Below are positions 26,181 to 33,300 of a DNA stretch of 46,814 nucleotides, piece by piece. Source of the stretch: an uncultured Selenomonadales bacterium (lineage in GTDB: Bacteria; Bacillota; Negativicutes; DSM-1736; Dendrosporobacteraceae); contig CAMJML010000025.1 of NCBI GenBank assembly GCA_946407015.1, forward strand, positions 1 to 46,814. Reading direction: 5' to 3'. Made by a program: the position numbers and the translations under genes. The number at the start of each line of letters is the position of its first letter. Position 1 is the stretch's first letter. Under the pieces are notes generated by a model, which did no database searches, was not told where the DNA came from, and saw nothing but the letters and a program-made list of their open reading frames with translations.

Positions 26181-26933
26181 ATGAACAGACGCCGGTTTCT
26201 AAAAACCTGTTTCCATTCGCTGCTGGCAGCCGGTTGTGTCCAAACCTGGAACATCCTTGAAACCAGTGCGGCATTCCGTAAAATTCCGGTTTTACTGTAT
26301 CACCGGATAGGCTATACGGCCGGGCCGCTCACCATTGTCCCCGAACGCCTGGAAGCAGATTTACGCTTGCTGAGGGATTTTGGCTACCATACGCTTACCT
26401 TGGAACAATTTCAGAGCTATGTCTTTAACCGGACAGGGGATTTGCCGGACAATCCCTTGTTGATTACCTTTGATGACGGTTATTTGGATAATTATCAATA
26501 TGCCTATCCCTTATTAAAAAAATATGGAATGACCGGAACCTTTTTTATCATTACCGGATTGTTATGGGAACAGGACAGACTGAGACCGGAGCATATTGTG
26601 GAAATGGCCCAGGCAGGCATGTCGTTTGGTTCTCATACGGTCAGCCATCGCCAGTTGGGGCAACTGTCCGGTGCCGATGTCCAGGATGAATTAAACAGTT
26701 CACGGTCCACGATGGAAAGTGTTCTGGCCAAACCTGTTCAACTGCTGGCGTATCCTCAGGGCAGCTATAATGCCCAGACTATTCAAGCGGCCAGAGAAAA
26801 CGGTTATATCGGGGCTTTTACCACTGCCTACGGGACTTGTTCCCGCTCAGCCGACTTTTTCGAACTGAAACGAATTCCGGTTTTCAATTATGACGGCAAT
26901 GTTTTGGCGGTTTTGGCTCGCTATGCTTATTGA
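26181..26933 (+). CDS. polysaccharide deacetylase family protein
   Basis: NodB-homology carbohydrate esterase (family 4) of 250 residues, probably acting on peptidoglycan or another N-acetylated glycan outside the cytoplasm. Catalytic motifs: TFDDGY with D98 and D99, SHTVSH with H152 and H156, and AYPQGSYN. The N-terminus NRRRFLK followed by a hydrophobic stretch resembles a twin-arginine signal, so Tat export is possible; a Cys at residue 19 lies in that stretch. SD AGAAGGAGG precedes the ATG. It is a single gene with its own terminator. The substrate is not evident. Confidence 0.9.
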   Translation: MNRRRFLKTCFHSLLAAGCVQTWNILETSAAFRKIPVLLYHRIGYTAGPLTIVPERLEADLRLLRDFGYHTLTLEQFQSYVFNRTGDLPDNPLLITFDDGYLDNYQYAYPLLKKYGMTGTFFIITGLLWEQDRLRPEHIVEMAQAGMSFGSHTVSHRQLGQLSGADVQDELNSSRSTMESVLAKPVQLLAYPQGSYNAQTIQAARENGYIGAFTTAYGTCSRSADFFELKRIPVFNYDGNVLAVLARYAY

Positions 26934-26955
26934 GAACCCTTCGGATATAACTATA

Positions 26956-26994
26956 AAAAAACCTGACTTTGATCAGTTCAAAGTCAGGTTTTTT
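26956..26994. terminator. bidirectional terminator between deacetylase and CorA genes
   Basis: A 17-base-pair perfect inverted repeat (26956-26972 with 26978-26994) formed by AAAAACCTGACTTTGA and its complement, with a five-base loop and U-rich tails on both strands. It separates two convergent genes. Confidence 0.9.
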
Positions 26995-27000
26995 ACTTGT

Positions 27001-27954
27001 TTAAAACATATTCTTTTTCCATAGGACAAACGCGGTAGCTGCCGTGCAGCTTAAGGCAATCAACGTGGTATATAAAAAGCCGTTATTTTCACCAAAAGGC
27101 ACATCGACATTCATGCCAAAGAAACTGGAAATCATGGTTGGAATGGCTAAGATGATGGTCATGGAAGCTAAGAATTTCATCACCATATTCAGGTTGTTGG
27201 AAATAATGGACGCAAAGGTGTCCACCATGCCGGTCAGAATCCGGCTGTACATTTCAACCATTTCCTGAGCCTGTTTATTTTCGATGATGACATCTTCCAG
27301 CAAATCTTCGTCTTCTTCAAACATCTTAATGAAGGCTTGGATATTATTATTGGAACGCAACCGGAGCAGTCTTTCAAGTACAACACCGTTTGAACGGAGC
27401 GAGACGTTAAAATAGGTCAGACCCTTTTGCAGCTCCAGCAATTGAAACAACCCTTCATTGCGCATGGAACGGCGTAGTTGCCGCTCGATCTCATCGGTCA
27501 GGCGGCTGATTTGCCGCAAGTAGCGCAGATACAAGGTGGCTGATTTATATAAAATCTGAAACAAAAAGCGGGTTTTTTTAAACGTGCTGAATAGCTTGGA
27601 ATTGATGGCATTGAATTCGGACAGCACTTCATTGTTTTCCAGGCAGACGGTGATAAAATAATCCTTGGTCAGGATAATGCCGAGCGGCAAAGTATCATAG
27701 CTGACTTTATCCCGCATAATCGGGACATTAGTTATGACGATAGTACAGGTATCTTCAATTTCTGTACGGGAGCGTTCTTCTTCGTCCAAGGCGGCTTTTA
27801 AAATATCGAGCGGGACGTTGGTCGCGGTAGCGACAGTGGCCAGATCCGCTGCAGTCGGGTTAATCAGATTAAACCAGGCTCCCTTTTCGAGCGCATCCAT
27901 GGCTAGTTCACGTAAGTTCCCGGTATAACAATCACTTTTATAAATTTTAAGCAT
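27001..27954 (-). CDS. magnesium transporter CorA family protein
   Basis: CorA-like divalent cation channel of the cytoplasmic membrane, 317 residues. It has a long cytoplasmic N-terminal domain rich in charged helices, then two C-terminal membrane segments. The first of these ends in the signature FGMN (in SSFFGMNVDVPFG), and the protein closes with a short basic tail WKKNMF. The frame extends to 27972, but ATG 27954 follows AGGGGA and starts MLKIYKSD, so I use that. An extended -10 promoter lies about 50 bases upstream; the leader is too short for an M-box. Cation specificity (Mg, Co or Zn) cannot be read from the sequence. Confidence 0.93.
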   Translation of the reverse strand: MLKIYKSDCYTGNLRELAMDALEKGAWFNLINPTAADLATVATATNVPLDILKAALDEEERSRTEIEDTCTIVITNVPIMRDKVSYDTLPLGIILTKDYFITVCLENNEVLSEFNAINSKLFSTFKKTRFLFQILYKSATLYLRYLRQISRLTDEIERQLRRSMRNEGLFQLLELQKGLTYFNVSLRSNGVVLERLLRLRSNNNIQAFIKMFEEDEDLLEDVIIENKQAQEMVEMYSRILTGMVDTFASIISNNLNMVMKFLASMTIILAIPTMISSFFGMNVDVPFGENNGFLYTTLIALSCTAATAFVLWKKNMF

Positions 27955-28005
27955 ACTTATTCCCCTTTGCATAGGGAATAAAGCATTTTACCTGCTATCG
28001 GTATC

Positions 28006-28014
28006 ATTATAGCA
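28006..28014 (-). promoter_or_regulatory. extended -10 promoter of the CorA-type gene
   Basis: On the minus strand TGCTATAAT, with no clear -35. The predicted start leaves a leader of about 45 bases before the ATG. Confidence 0.55.
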
Positions 28015-28254
28015 AGAAAAATGGAGTATTCCCCGATATCGATTGATTTTTGCGAAACTGCGTAAACTAGGTATGTCTACATCCATTTTTCTCACCTACC
28101 TTGAGCATTATTTAACGATTACATTAAAAATATACTCCCCGGTTTTGGAATAGTCAATACATAACCTGTGTAAATTATCCTTAACAAACATTTTTTAATG
28201 AAAAAAAGGCTGTCTGGGCATATTTTTATTGCAGGGATGATCTAGTTGACAGTC
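28015..28254. other. intergenic region without recognised gene
   Basis: AT-rich spacer between the CorA-type gene and the tRNA promoters. On the minus strand a 32-codon frame (27988-28086) has a weak SD but overlaps the promoter of the CorA gene; I do not call it. Nothing else was seen. Confidence 0.5.
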
Positions 28255-28283
28255 TTGACATAATGATGAACAATGTCTATAAT
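28255..28283 (+). promoter_or_regulatory. consensus sigma-A promoter P1 of the tRNA-Ser genes
   Basis: TTGACA (28255-28260), 17 bases, TATAAT (28278-28283): both hexamers are perfect. A further TTGACA lies nine bases upstream at 28246-28251. Confidence 0.85.
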
Positions 28284-28301
28284 TTACCGGCAGCAATCTT
28301 G

Positions 28302-28331
28302 TTGACAAGGACACTTGCGATTTGATATAAT
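28302..28331 (+). promoter_or_regulatory. consensus sigma-A promoter P2 of the tRNA-Ser genes
   Basis: TTGACA (28302-28307), 18 bases, TATAAT (28326-28331), ending 18 bases before the first tRNA base. Together with P1 this gives strong tandem promoters, as is common for stable RNA genes. Confidence 0.85.
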
Positions 28332-28349
28332 ATTAAATGTGCCGGACAC

Positions 28350-28438
28350 GGAGGGGTGTCCGAGTGGTTTATGGAGCTGGTCTTGAAAACCAGTGATCCT
28401 GAAAGGGACCGTGGGTTCGAATCCCACCCCCTCCGCCA
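28350..28438 (+). tRNA. tRNA-Ser(UGA)
   Basis: A class II tRNA with GGAGGGG/CCCCTCC acceptor stem, an anticodon stem CTGGT/ACCAG around loop CTTGAAA with anticodon TGA at 28384-28386, a long variable arm (about 28394-28417) typical of tRNA-Ser, and T arm GTGGG-TTCGAAT-CCCAC. Discriminator G and an encoded CCA end the gene at 28438. Confidence 0.97.
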
Positions 28439-28480
28439 TTTAATGCTTAGTAAATGGCAATAAGATGCACTGATTGACAC

Positions 28481-28571
28481 GGAGTGGTACTCAAGTGGCT
28501 GAAGAGGACGGTTTGCTAAATCGTTAGGGGTCGTGAGGCTCGCCAGGGTTCAAATCCCTGCCACTCCGCCA
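28481..28571 (+). tRNA. tRNA-Ser(GCU)
   Basis: Acceptor GGAGTGG/CCACTCC, anticodon loop TTGCTAA with anticodon GCT at 28515-28517 in an ACGGT/ATCGT stem, long variable arm, T arm CAGGG-TTCAAAT-CCCTG, discriminator G and encoded CCA. It follows tRNA-Ser(UGA) by 42 bases and is probably cotranscribed. Confidence 0.97.
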
Positions 28572-28585
28572 TAAAGATGATTGTA

Positions 28586-28613
28586 TGACCTTACAGAGTG
28601 TAAGGCCATTTTT
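28586..28613 (+). terminator. short terminator after tRNA genes
   Basis: CCTTAC pairs with GTAAGG across AGAGT, followed by CCATTTTT. The stem is short; a second, better hairpin follows at 28623-28666. Confidence 0.5.
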
Positions 28614-28622
28614 GCTATGTTG

Positions 28623-28666
28623 AAACCTCACTTTGCCAGCCCTGGCTGTCTGCGAGTGAGGTTTTT
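28623..28666 (+). terminator. second terminator after tRNA genes
   Basis: AAACCTCACT (28623-28632) pairs with AGTGAGGTTT (28655-28664), the second arm merging into a T5 run; the intervening 22 bases can form a small inner stem (CCAGCC...GGCTG). Confidence 0.65.
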
Positions 28667-28778
28667 GCTTTATATCCTATGCATAAATTGCTAAAGAGTC
28701 GCTAAACTTTCAATGAAATTGAAAAAAATGGGGCATAATGTGGATACAAACAATTTTTTCATGGTAAGGAGTAAGCAT

Positions 28779-29006
28779 ATGGTGAAGACTGGCCTAGACA
28801 TCGTTCGGTTGCATAAAGAATATGAAGATCGAATTGAAGAGCTTTCTGATGCCGTTGTCCGGCTTGAAGACTATAATTACACCAAAAGCATTCTGAGAGA
28901 CCAGCTTTCCAAATTGCGGGAAGATTTGCAGGCCTTAGAAGATACCCGTTTTAAACCGCTGGATCCGGTGGTCATCCATACGTCCCTCTTGGGCGGTAAG
29001 TCGTAA
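28779..29006 (+). CDS. small coiled-coil protein, unknown
   Basis: A frame open from 28713 has an ATG at 28779 seven bases after TAAGGAG, giving a 75-residue protein MVKTGLDIVRLHKEYEDRIE... It is acidic and charged, with a heptad-like helix (about residues 8-58: EELSDAVVRLEDYNY, RDQLSKLREDLQALED) and an uncharged tail DPVVIHTSLLGG. I recognise no family. It lies between the tRNA genes and dinB; the 17-base palindrome TTTCAATGAAATTGAAA (28708-28724) upstream could be an operator. Confidence 0.75.
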   Translation: MVKTGLDIVRLHKEYEDRIEELSDAVVRLEDYNYTKSILRDQLSKLREDLQALEDTRFKPLDPVVIHTSLLGGKS

Positions 29007-29014
29007 TTCGAGGC

Positions 29015-29043
29015 TTTACAATTCTGAACATATGTTCTATCCT
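29015..29043 (+). promoter_or_regulatory. sigma-A promoter of dinB
   Basis: TTTACA (29015-29020), 17-base spacer, TATCCT (29038-29043). The spacer contains the LexA box, so repressor binding would exclude polymerase. Confidence 0.65.
29026..29037. promoter_or_regulatory. LexA (DinR) box controlling dinB
   Basis: GAACATATGTTC is a perfect palindrome fitting the Gram-positive SOS consensus GAAC-N4-GTTC. It lies inside the promoter spacer about 90 bases upstream of a DNA polymerase IV gene, a classical SOS target. Confidence 0.85.
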
Positions 29044-29123
29044 AAGGGTAGGAAGGTCTTGCCTGGATGAAGCAAGGCCGCAGGGGTGATAGTTTGAAGG
29101 CGCGCCCTAAGGAGTGAGGAAGT

Positions 29124-30266
29124 ATGGAGCGATGGGTTGTTCATGTTGATATGGATGCCTTTTATGCGGCAATCGAACAGCGTGATCAGCCGGATTTGCA
29201 AGGGAAACCGGTTATTGTCGGTGGCCTGAGCAACCGCGGGGTGGTTGCGACCGCCTCATATGAAGCACGCAAATTTGGCGTCCGTTCCGCCATGCCCATG
29301 TCGGAAGCGCGCCGGCGTTGTCCGCAGGGCGTATTTTTAAGTGGCAACCATGCCCGCTATCATGAAGTTTCCCGGCAAATTATGGCGATACTGGCTGATT
29401 TTTCACCACTGGTGGAGCCGCTTTCGTTGGATGAAGCATTCTTGGATGTTAGTGGAATGGAACTGATTTATCCCGACTTGGAAGACTTGGGACGGCAGGT
29501 CAAAGGACGGATCAAGCAAGAGGTCGGATTGATTGCCTCGGTTGGAATCGCGGCGAATAAATTTTTGGCCAAGCTGGCTTCAGACTTACGCAAACCGGAT
29601 GGTTTATTGCTGATCCCTCCCGAACAGGCTGCGGCTGTGCTTGCACCCATGCCGGTCAGCCGGATTTGGGGCGTTGGTGCTGCCACGCAGCAGGAACTGC
29701 GGCGATTGGGTGTGGAGACGGTGGGCCAGTTGGCTGCCGCCGATTTGTCCTTATTGGTCAAGAGGCTGGGAAATGCAGCTTATACGCTGCAAGCGCTGGC
29801 CACAGGGCAGGATGAAAGACCGGTCGTTCCTGAAAGGCCGCCCCAGTCGATTGGGAAAGAACTGACTTTTTCAACTGACCTGTTTGTTGAAGATGAAATT
29901 CAGGCAGAATTGCTGAGCTTGGCTGAAAAGGTGGGCTGGCGGCTGCGTTCGCTCGGGTATAGCGGGCGTACGGTGACCATCAAGGTCCGTTATGCTTCGT
30001 TTCGGACCATCACCCGCAGCCGGACACTGGCTGAAGCGATCAATTTTGACGATGTGATTTATCAGACTGCGCAGCAGCTTTTTGCGCAATCCAATCACCC
30101 TGAGGGGATTCGTTTGCTGGGGATTACAGTCAGCCACCTGCAGCCTGGCGACCAATTAGGATTATTTGATGACGGCGCCAAACGCCGGGCGCTGTATCAA
30201 AAGGTGGATGAGCTCAAGGCTCGGTTTGGCGAAGATATTATTACTAAAGCAAAATTAATTCGATGA
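29124..30266 (+). CDS. dinB: DNA polymerase IV
   Basis: Y-family translesion polymerase, 380 residues, cytoplasmic. The catalytic metal ligands are in HVDMDAFYAAIE (D9) and SLDEAFLDVSG (D103, E104). Other motifs: GKPVIVGG, SYEARKFGVRSAMP, SVGIAANKFLAKLASD, RIWGVG and the little-finger domain QSIGKELTFSTD. The C-terminal QLGLF (in GDQLGLFDDG) is a sliding-clamp-binding motif. AAGGAGTGA lies before the ATG. SOS control follows from the LexA box in its promoter. The gene ends at a bidirectional terminator. Confidence 0.97.
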   Translation: MERWVVHVDMDAFYAAIEQRDQPDLQGKPVIVGGLSNRGVVATASYEARKFGVRSAMPMSEARRRCPQGVFLSGNHARYHEVSRQIMAILADFSPLVEPLSLDEAFLDVSGMELIYPDLEDLGRQVKGRIKQEVGLIASVGIAANKFLAKLASDLRKPDGLLLIPPEQAAAVLAPMPVSRIWGVGAATQQELRRLGVETVGQLAAADLSLLVKRLGNAAYTLQALATGQDERPVVPERPPQSIGKELTFSTDLFVEDEIQAELLSLAEKVGWRLRSLGYSGRTVTIKVRYASFRTITRSRTLAEAINFDDVIYQTAQQLFAQSNHPEGIRLLGITVSHLQPGDQLGLFDDGAKRRALYQKVDELKARFGEDIITKAKLIR

Positions 30267-30271
30267 TAAAC

Positions 30272-30304
30272 AGCAAAAACGACGGCAGAGCCGTCGTTTT
30301 TGCT
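30272..30304. terminator. bidirectional terminator after dinB
   Basis: AGCAAAAACGACGGC (30272-30286) pairs perfectly with GCCGTCGTTTTTGCT (30290-30304) across a three-base loop; both strands give a GC stem followed by U5. It also serves the convergent small gene. Confidence 0.9.
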
Positions 30305-30329
30305 TTATGGAGGAGTGATAGAGTGACGA

Positions 30330-30461
30330 TTAGCGCTTGCTGCAGCCAGCTTTACAGCTTTTGTTCTGGAGCTGAATTTTAGCATCTAACTCACGTGAAA
30401 AGTCCAGGTTGGCCTGTTCTTTCTTCGAACATTGCTGATCAAGACGACAATCTTTTTTCAT
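30330..30461 (-). CDS. 43-residue Cys-containing protein, unknown
   Basis: An unlisted small gene. Its ATG follows the SD GGAGGTGA by seven bases; an ATG five bases earlier is followed at once by a stop. The product starts MKKDCRLDQQCSKKEQ and ends SCKAGCSKR, with four cysteines at 5, 11, 36 and 40 (CxxxxxC and CxxxC) around a charged middle predicted to be helical. There is no hydrophobic segment. The paired cysteines suggest metal binding or a disulfide hairpin. It converges on dinB and shares its terminator. No family is recognised. Confidence 0.72.
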   Translation of the reverse strand: MKKDCRLDQQCSKKEQANLDFSRELDAKIQLQNKSCKAGCSKR

Positions 30462-30710
30462 ATCATGCTCACCTCCGGTACTTATTTTGCCCGCTGACCC
30501 GGCAATCATAGCTGGAAATTTTTGCTTTTCCCCGGGTTAAGCCTGTTGAAAGCTAAAATTTGGGCTGCTGAGTCTGCCCTGATTTTAGTCATTTAGGCAA
30601 AACGAATAACAATTGTCGCGGCTAGCTATCATATAAAGGTAAAGATAAGCGGTTTCACTGGCAGGAGATGGCTTCTTCAAGGCCAATTAATGAAGTAGGA
30701 TGGTGATATC
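30462..30710. other. intergenic region upstream of M20 peptidase gene
   Basis: Divergent spacer between the 43-residue gene and the peptidase gene. I saw no promoter with both elements; TATAAA near 30633 lacks a properly spaced -35. No further reading frame is supported. Confidence 0.4.
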
Positions 30711-31835
30711 ATGATTAATAAAGAGAGAATGCTCACAGAGTTTTTGGAGCTGATCAAAATCCGGTGCTCAACCAAGGCTGAACGCGAAGTGGGCGATTTG
30801 TTAAAACAGCGGCTGGGTGACTTGGGGCTAACAGTATTCGAAGATGAGGTTGGCGGCAAAATCGGCGGGAATTGCGGCAATGTCATTGCCTATTTAAAAG
30901 GAACGGTTCAGGAGGCTCCGGTCATCATGCTGAGTGCCCATATGGACTGTGTGGAGCCGTGTGGAGGTGTTGAGCCGGTTTTCGAAAATGGAGTGATTAA
31001 ATCGGCCGGAAATACCATTTTGGGTGCTGATGATAAAGCCGGTGTGGCGGCTATTCTGGAAGGGCTTAGAACGGTATTGGAAAAAAATATTCCCCATGGC
31101 GGGGTGCAAGTGGTCTTGACCGTTTCTGAGGAAGGCGGTTTGGATGGCTCCAAGCATATCCAAAAAGAGCATCTGAAAGCCGACTTTGGCTATGCCTTGG
31201 ATTCCGGCGGCTCACCCGGACAGATTATCCTTAAGGCTCCGGGACAAAATAGTATTGATGTAGTCATCCATGGGAAAACGGCCCATGCCGGTGTTGCGCC
31301 TGAAGAAGGGCTGAATGCCATCGTGGTGGCCGGAAAAGCGCTGGCTCAGATCAAGCAGGGGCGCATTGATGAGGAAACGACTGCCAATATCGGGATTATA
31401 GCTGGCGGTCATGCCACCAATATTGTTCCGGACCGGGTGGAATTGAAATGTGAGGCCCGCAGCCGGGATGTAACGAAGTTAGCGGCCCAAACCGAGCATA
31501 TGAAGCAGACCTTTGAAACGGTTGCGGCCAGTCATGGAGCCCGGGCCGAGGTCCATATCCACCATGCCTATGATCCGTTCGTGCTGGACGAGGACTCTTT
31601 CGCCGTGACGCTGGCCGCTAAAGCGGCGGACAGTATTGGTCTTAAGGTGGCGCTGCAGGCAACGGGGGGCGGCAGTGACGCCAATTTCTTTAACAATTAT
31701 GGTGTACCAACCGCCGTACTGGGAGTTGGCATGTCCAAAGTCCATACGACCGAAGAATATATTACCGAACAAGACTTGTATCATTCCGGTGAATGGGTTG
31801 CCGCCATTATCAGCGCAGCGGCGAAAAAAAGCTGA
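30711..31835 (+). CDS. peptidase T-like M20 family metallopeptidase
   Basis: A 374-residue cytoplasmic di-zinc aminopeptidase/deacylase of the M20 clan, closest in appearance to the tripeptidase T-like YqjE group. Metal and catalytic residues are visible: H77 and D79 in SAHMDCVEP, D107 in GADDKAG, E140-E141 in VSEEGG, D164 in ALDSGG, and the terminal His in MSKVHTTEEYI. The dimerisation domain contains GKTAHAGVAPEEGLNA. SD AGGATGGTGA lies before the ATG. It stands alone. The exact substrate (tripeptides or another amide) cannot be told. Confidence 0.9.
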   Translation: MINKERMLTEFLELIKIRCSTKAEREVGDLLKQRLGDLGLTVFEDEVGGKIGGNCGNVIAYLKGTVQEAPVIMLSAHMDCVEPCGGVEPVFENGVIKSAGNTILGADDKAGVAAILEGLRTVLEKNIPHGGVQVVLTVSEEGGLDGSKHIQKEHLKADFGYALDSGGSPGQIILKAPGQNSIDVVIHGKTAHAGVAPEEGLNAIVVAGKALAQIKQGRIDEETTANIGIIAGGHATNIVPDRVELKCEARSRDVTKLAAQTEHMKQTFETVAASHGARAEVHIHHAYDPFVLDEDSFAVTLAAKAADSIGLKVALQATGGGSDANFFNNYGVPTAVLGVGMSKVHTTEEYITEQDLYHSGEWVAAIISAAAKKS

Positions 31836-31841
31836 CACGTC

Positions 31842-31873
31842 ATACGCCGGCACCTGACCGGGTGCCGGCGTAT
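31842..31873. terminator. hairpin after M20 peptidase, probable terminator
   Basis: ATACGCCGGCACC (31842-31854) pairs perfectly with GGTGCCGGCGTAT (31861-31873) across six bases. The stem is strong but a T-run is missing on both sides, so termination efficiency is uncertain. Confidence 0.5.
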
Positions 31874-31911
31874 TGACTCATGAAGCAATAACCATAAGTA
31901 AAGTATAAGGA

Positions 31912-32118
31912 TTAGCGCAGACTTGCAAGCAGGAACTTTGAATCAGCATCTTCATCAGAGGGTTCTTTGGCTTTAGACTGCTCATAACATTCCAGCAGAA
32001 TTTCCAATTCGTCGTAATATTGGTTGGGATTTCTGCCATTTGAGCGGCAGGCGTTGATGATTTGGCACAGTTCCGAAATTCTGAAAATGAGCGTTTTTTC
32101 GCCGGCGACGTTTTCCAC
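31912..32118 (-). CDS. small acidic protein, unknown
   Basis: The frame is open from a TTG at 32136, which lies inside the SD sequence GAGGAGTGA. GTG at 32118 is properly placed ten bases after the GGAG core and gives 68 residues: ENVAGEKTLIFRISELCQIINA... then NQYYDELEILLECYEQSKAKEPSDEDADSKF. The protein is acidic, mostly helical in appearance, with two cysteines and no membrane segment. No family recognised. A CATACTATA sequence at 32219-32227 upstream resembles sporulation sigma -10 elements but without a well-placed -35. Confidence 0.65.
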   Translation of the reverse strand: MENVAGEKTLIFRISELCQIINACRSNGRNPNQYYDELEILLECYEQSKAKEPSDEDADSKFLLASLR

Positions 32119-32300
32119 CTCAAGATCACTCCTCAAACAAAGTCAAAAATTGAAATAAAAATCAGTTCACAGCTAACTGATGCCGGGTTCAGGATGAGGT
32201 TCTGAATCCTTCTTACTTTATAGTATGACAGTTAACGTAAAGATGATATTCACCAGAAAAAAACTTTAGAAAACCATGGGGCTGCTTGGAAGAACAATGG
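32119..32300. other. intergenic region
   Basis: Divergent spacer between the small minus-strand gene and the promoter at 32301. It contains the weak GAATA-N19-CATACTA sequence (minus strand, 32221-32251), one base off the spacing expected for sigma-G. No reading frame is supported. Confidence 0.4.
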
Positions 32301-32329
32301 TTGAATAAGGCTGGCATTTCTAGTATAGT
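32301..32329 (+). promoter_or_regulatory. sigma-A promoter for the DUF3846-like gene
   Basis: TTGAAT (32301-32306), 17 bases, TATAGT (32324-32329). The start codon is about 98 bases downstream, leaving a leader of about 90 bases in which I see no clear structure. Confidence 0.65.
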
Positions 32330-32427
32330 AAAAAGATAATGTAAATGTCTTATAAAATAGTAGGCCTGGTCTGGCCGCGCTGCTGCAGTCCGTTTAGGTA
32401 AGGCTTATGATTTAAGGAGAGAAAACT

Positions 32428-33024
32428 ATGTCGACGCTTAATGGCATCCTGATTGAGCCGGGTAAGGATCCGGTTATTTGTAAATTTTCAGCCGATATTA
32501 ACCAGACAGTTGAAGAAATCGCCACCATTCTGGACGGCAATTTTGCCAGTTCAAGGCTTTTTAACGTGGGCAATGGCATTTCTTTGCATATCTTTGTCAA
32601 TGATTTAGCCGTACCGCTTGGACTTACCGCCAATCGCCGTTTTCCTGAGCCGGATCAGCATGAAATTATCTTTGGCAACGCCATTTTTTTAGCGCTGGAT
32701 GATGAGACAGGCGGAGAACACGGGGCCATTGATATTCCCGAAGATATTTGCCAGCTCTTTATTGAAAATCTGAATCAGCATTTAGAGCGCTGTAACGGGG
32801 ATGAGAAACCTGATCCCAGTGCCGAAATCTATACTGAAAATGCCGGTACTCCTGAAGAGCACAGCTTTAAATGGCAAGAGGTTGAGCGGCCGGAGAACAT
32901 TCAGAAAATAATTGGCAATGGCCGGGTCAAAATCGTCGATAACGGCACTTGCAATATCATTGAAATCAAGGGCCGGTACTTTAAACAGGTCACGGTGGAA
33001 AAGAAAAAGGGCTTGCCGCAATAA
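32428..33024 (+). CDS. DUF3846-like protein
   Basis: A 198-residue soluble protein. The N-terminal 95 residues (NGILIEPGKDPVICKF, a hydrophobic/charged helix, VPLGLTANRRFPEPDQHEIIFGNAIFLA) resemble DUF3846, whose members share a EPGK start, a GLPPNRR-like sequence and a final GT-type strand. The C-terminal half is acidic and ends with a compact beta-like segment GNGRVKIVDNGTCNIIEIKGRYFKQ. Function is unknown. ATG follows AAGGAGAG. The next gene, sspH, has its own candidate sigma-G promoter inside the 75-base gap. Confidence 0.7.
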   Translation: MSTLNGILIEPGKDPVICKFSADINQTVEEIATILDGNFASSRLFNVGNGISLHIFVNDLAVPLGLTANRRFPEPDQHEIIFGNAIFLALDDETGGEHGAIDIPEDICQLFIENLNQHLERCNGDEKPDPSAEIYTENAGTPEEHSFKWQEVERPENIQKIIGNGRVKIVDNGTCNIIEIKGRYFKQVTVEKKKGLPQ

Positions 33025-33047
33025 ACATAGCTTCTGAAAATAAACCG

Positions 33048-33077
33048 GTATGAACCTGGCGCGAGTGGCAAATACTA
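33048..33077 (+). promoter_or_regulatory. candidate sigma-G promoter of sspH
   Basis: GTATG (33048-33052), 18 bases, AATACTA (33071-33077): one mismatch per half to GMATR-N18-CATNMTA. In B. subtilis sspH is transcribed by forespore sigma-G, so the position 23 bases before the ATG and the pattern agree. Confidence 0.55.
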
Positions 33078-33099
33078 TTGTTAAAAAGGGGAGTTTGCC

Positions 33100-33297
33100 A
33101 TGCGAGCCGATCGAGCTGAAGAAATTCTTAAGTCTGCAGATATTATTGGCGTCCGTTACCGGAATAATGATGTCTGGATTGAAGATATAGACAAAGGGCG
33201 CAACACGGCGCATGTGACGTATCTGGAAAAGAACAACACCATTCACGTGTCCATTGATCAGCTTGAAGAAACGGGAGAAGTGAACCGGGTGCATTAA
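33100..33297 (+). CDS. sspH: H-type small acid-soluble spore protein
   Basis: A 65-residue SASP of the SspH family, a minor protein of the spore core. It matches B. subtilis SspH in layout: N-terminal RADRAEEILKSADIIGVRY, a central VWIEDIDKGRNTAHVTYL strand region, and a C-terminal IHVSIDQLEETG. The length is slightly above the usual 59 or so. AAGGGGAG lies before the ATG. It is probably monocistronic, between its own sigma-G promoter and a strong terminator. This is direct evidence for a spore-forming host. Confidence 0.9.
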   Translation: MRADRAEEILKSADIIGVRYRNNDVWIEDIDKGRNTAHVTYLEKNNTIHVSIDQLEETGEVNRVH

Positions 33298-33300
33298 CGG

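Noticed and set aside
27988..28086. 32-codon minus-strand frame with AGGTGAG before its ATG
   Set aside because: It overlaps the extended -10 promoter of the CorA-type gene, has a short SD spacing and no recognisable product. Too weak to call.
28277..28480. 67-codon frame on the minus strand across tRNA-Ser(UGA), containing RRGWDSNPRS
   Set aside because: It is the antisense of a clear tRNA gene; this type of peptide is a well-known false protein from tRNA-Ser.
32221..32251. GAATA-N19-CATACTA on the minus strand as a sigma-G promoter of the 31.9 kb gene
   Set aside because: Spacing is 19 instead of 18 and the site is over 100 bases from the gene; kept only as a remark.
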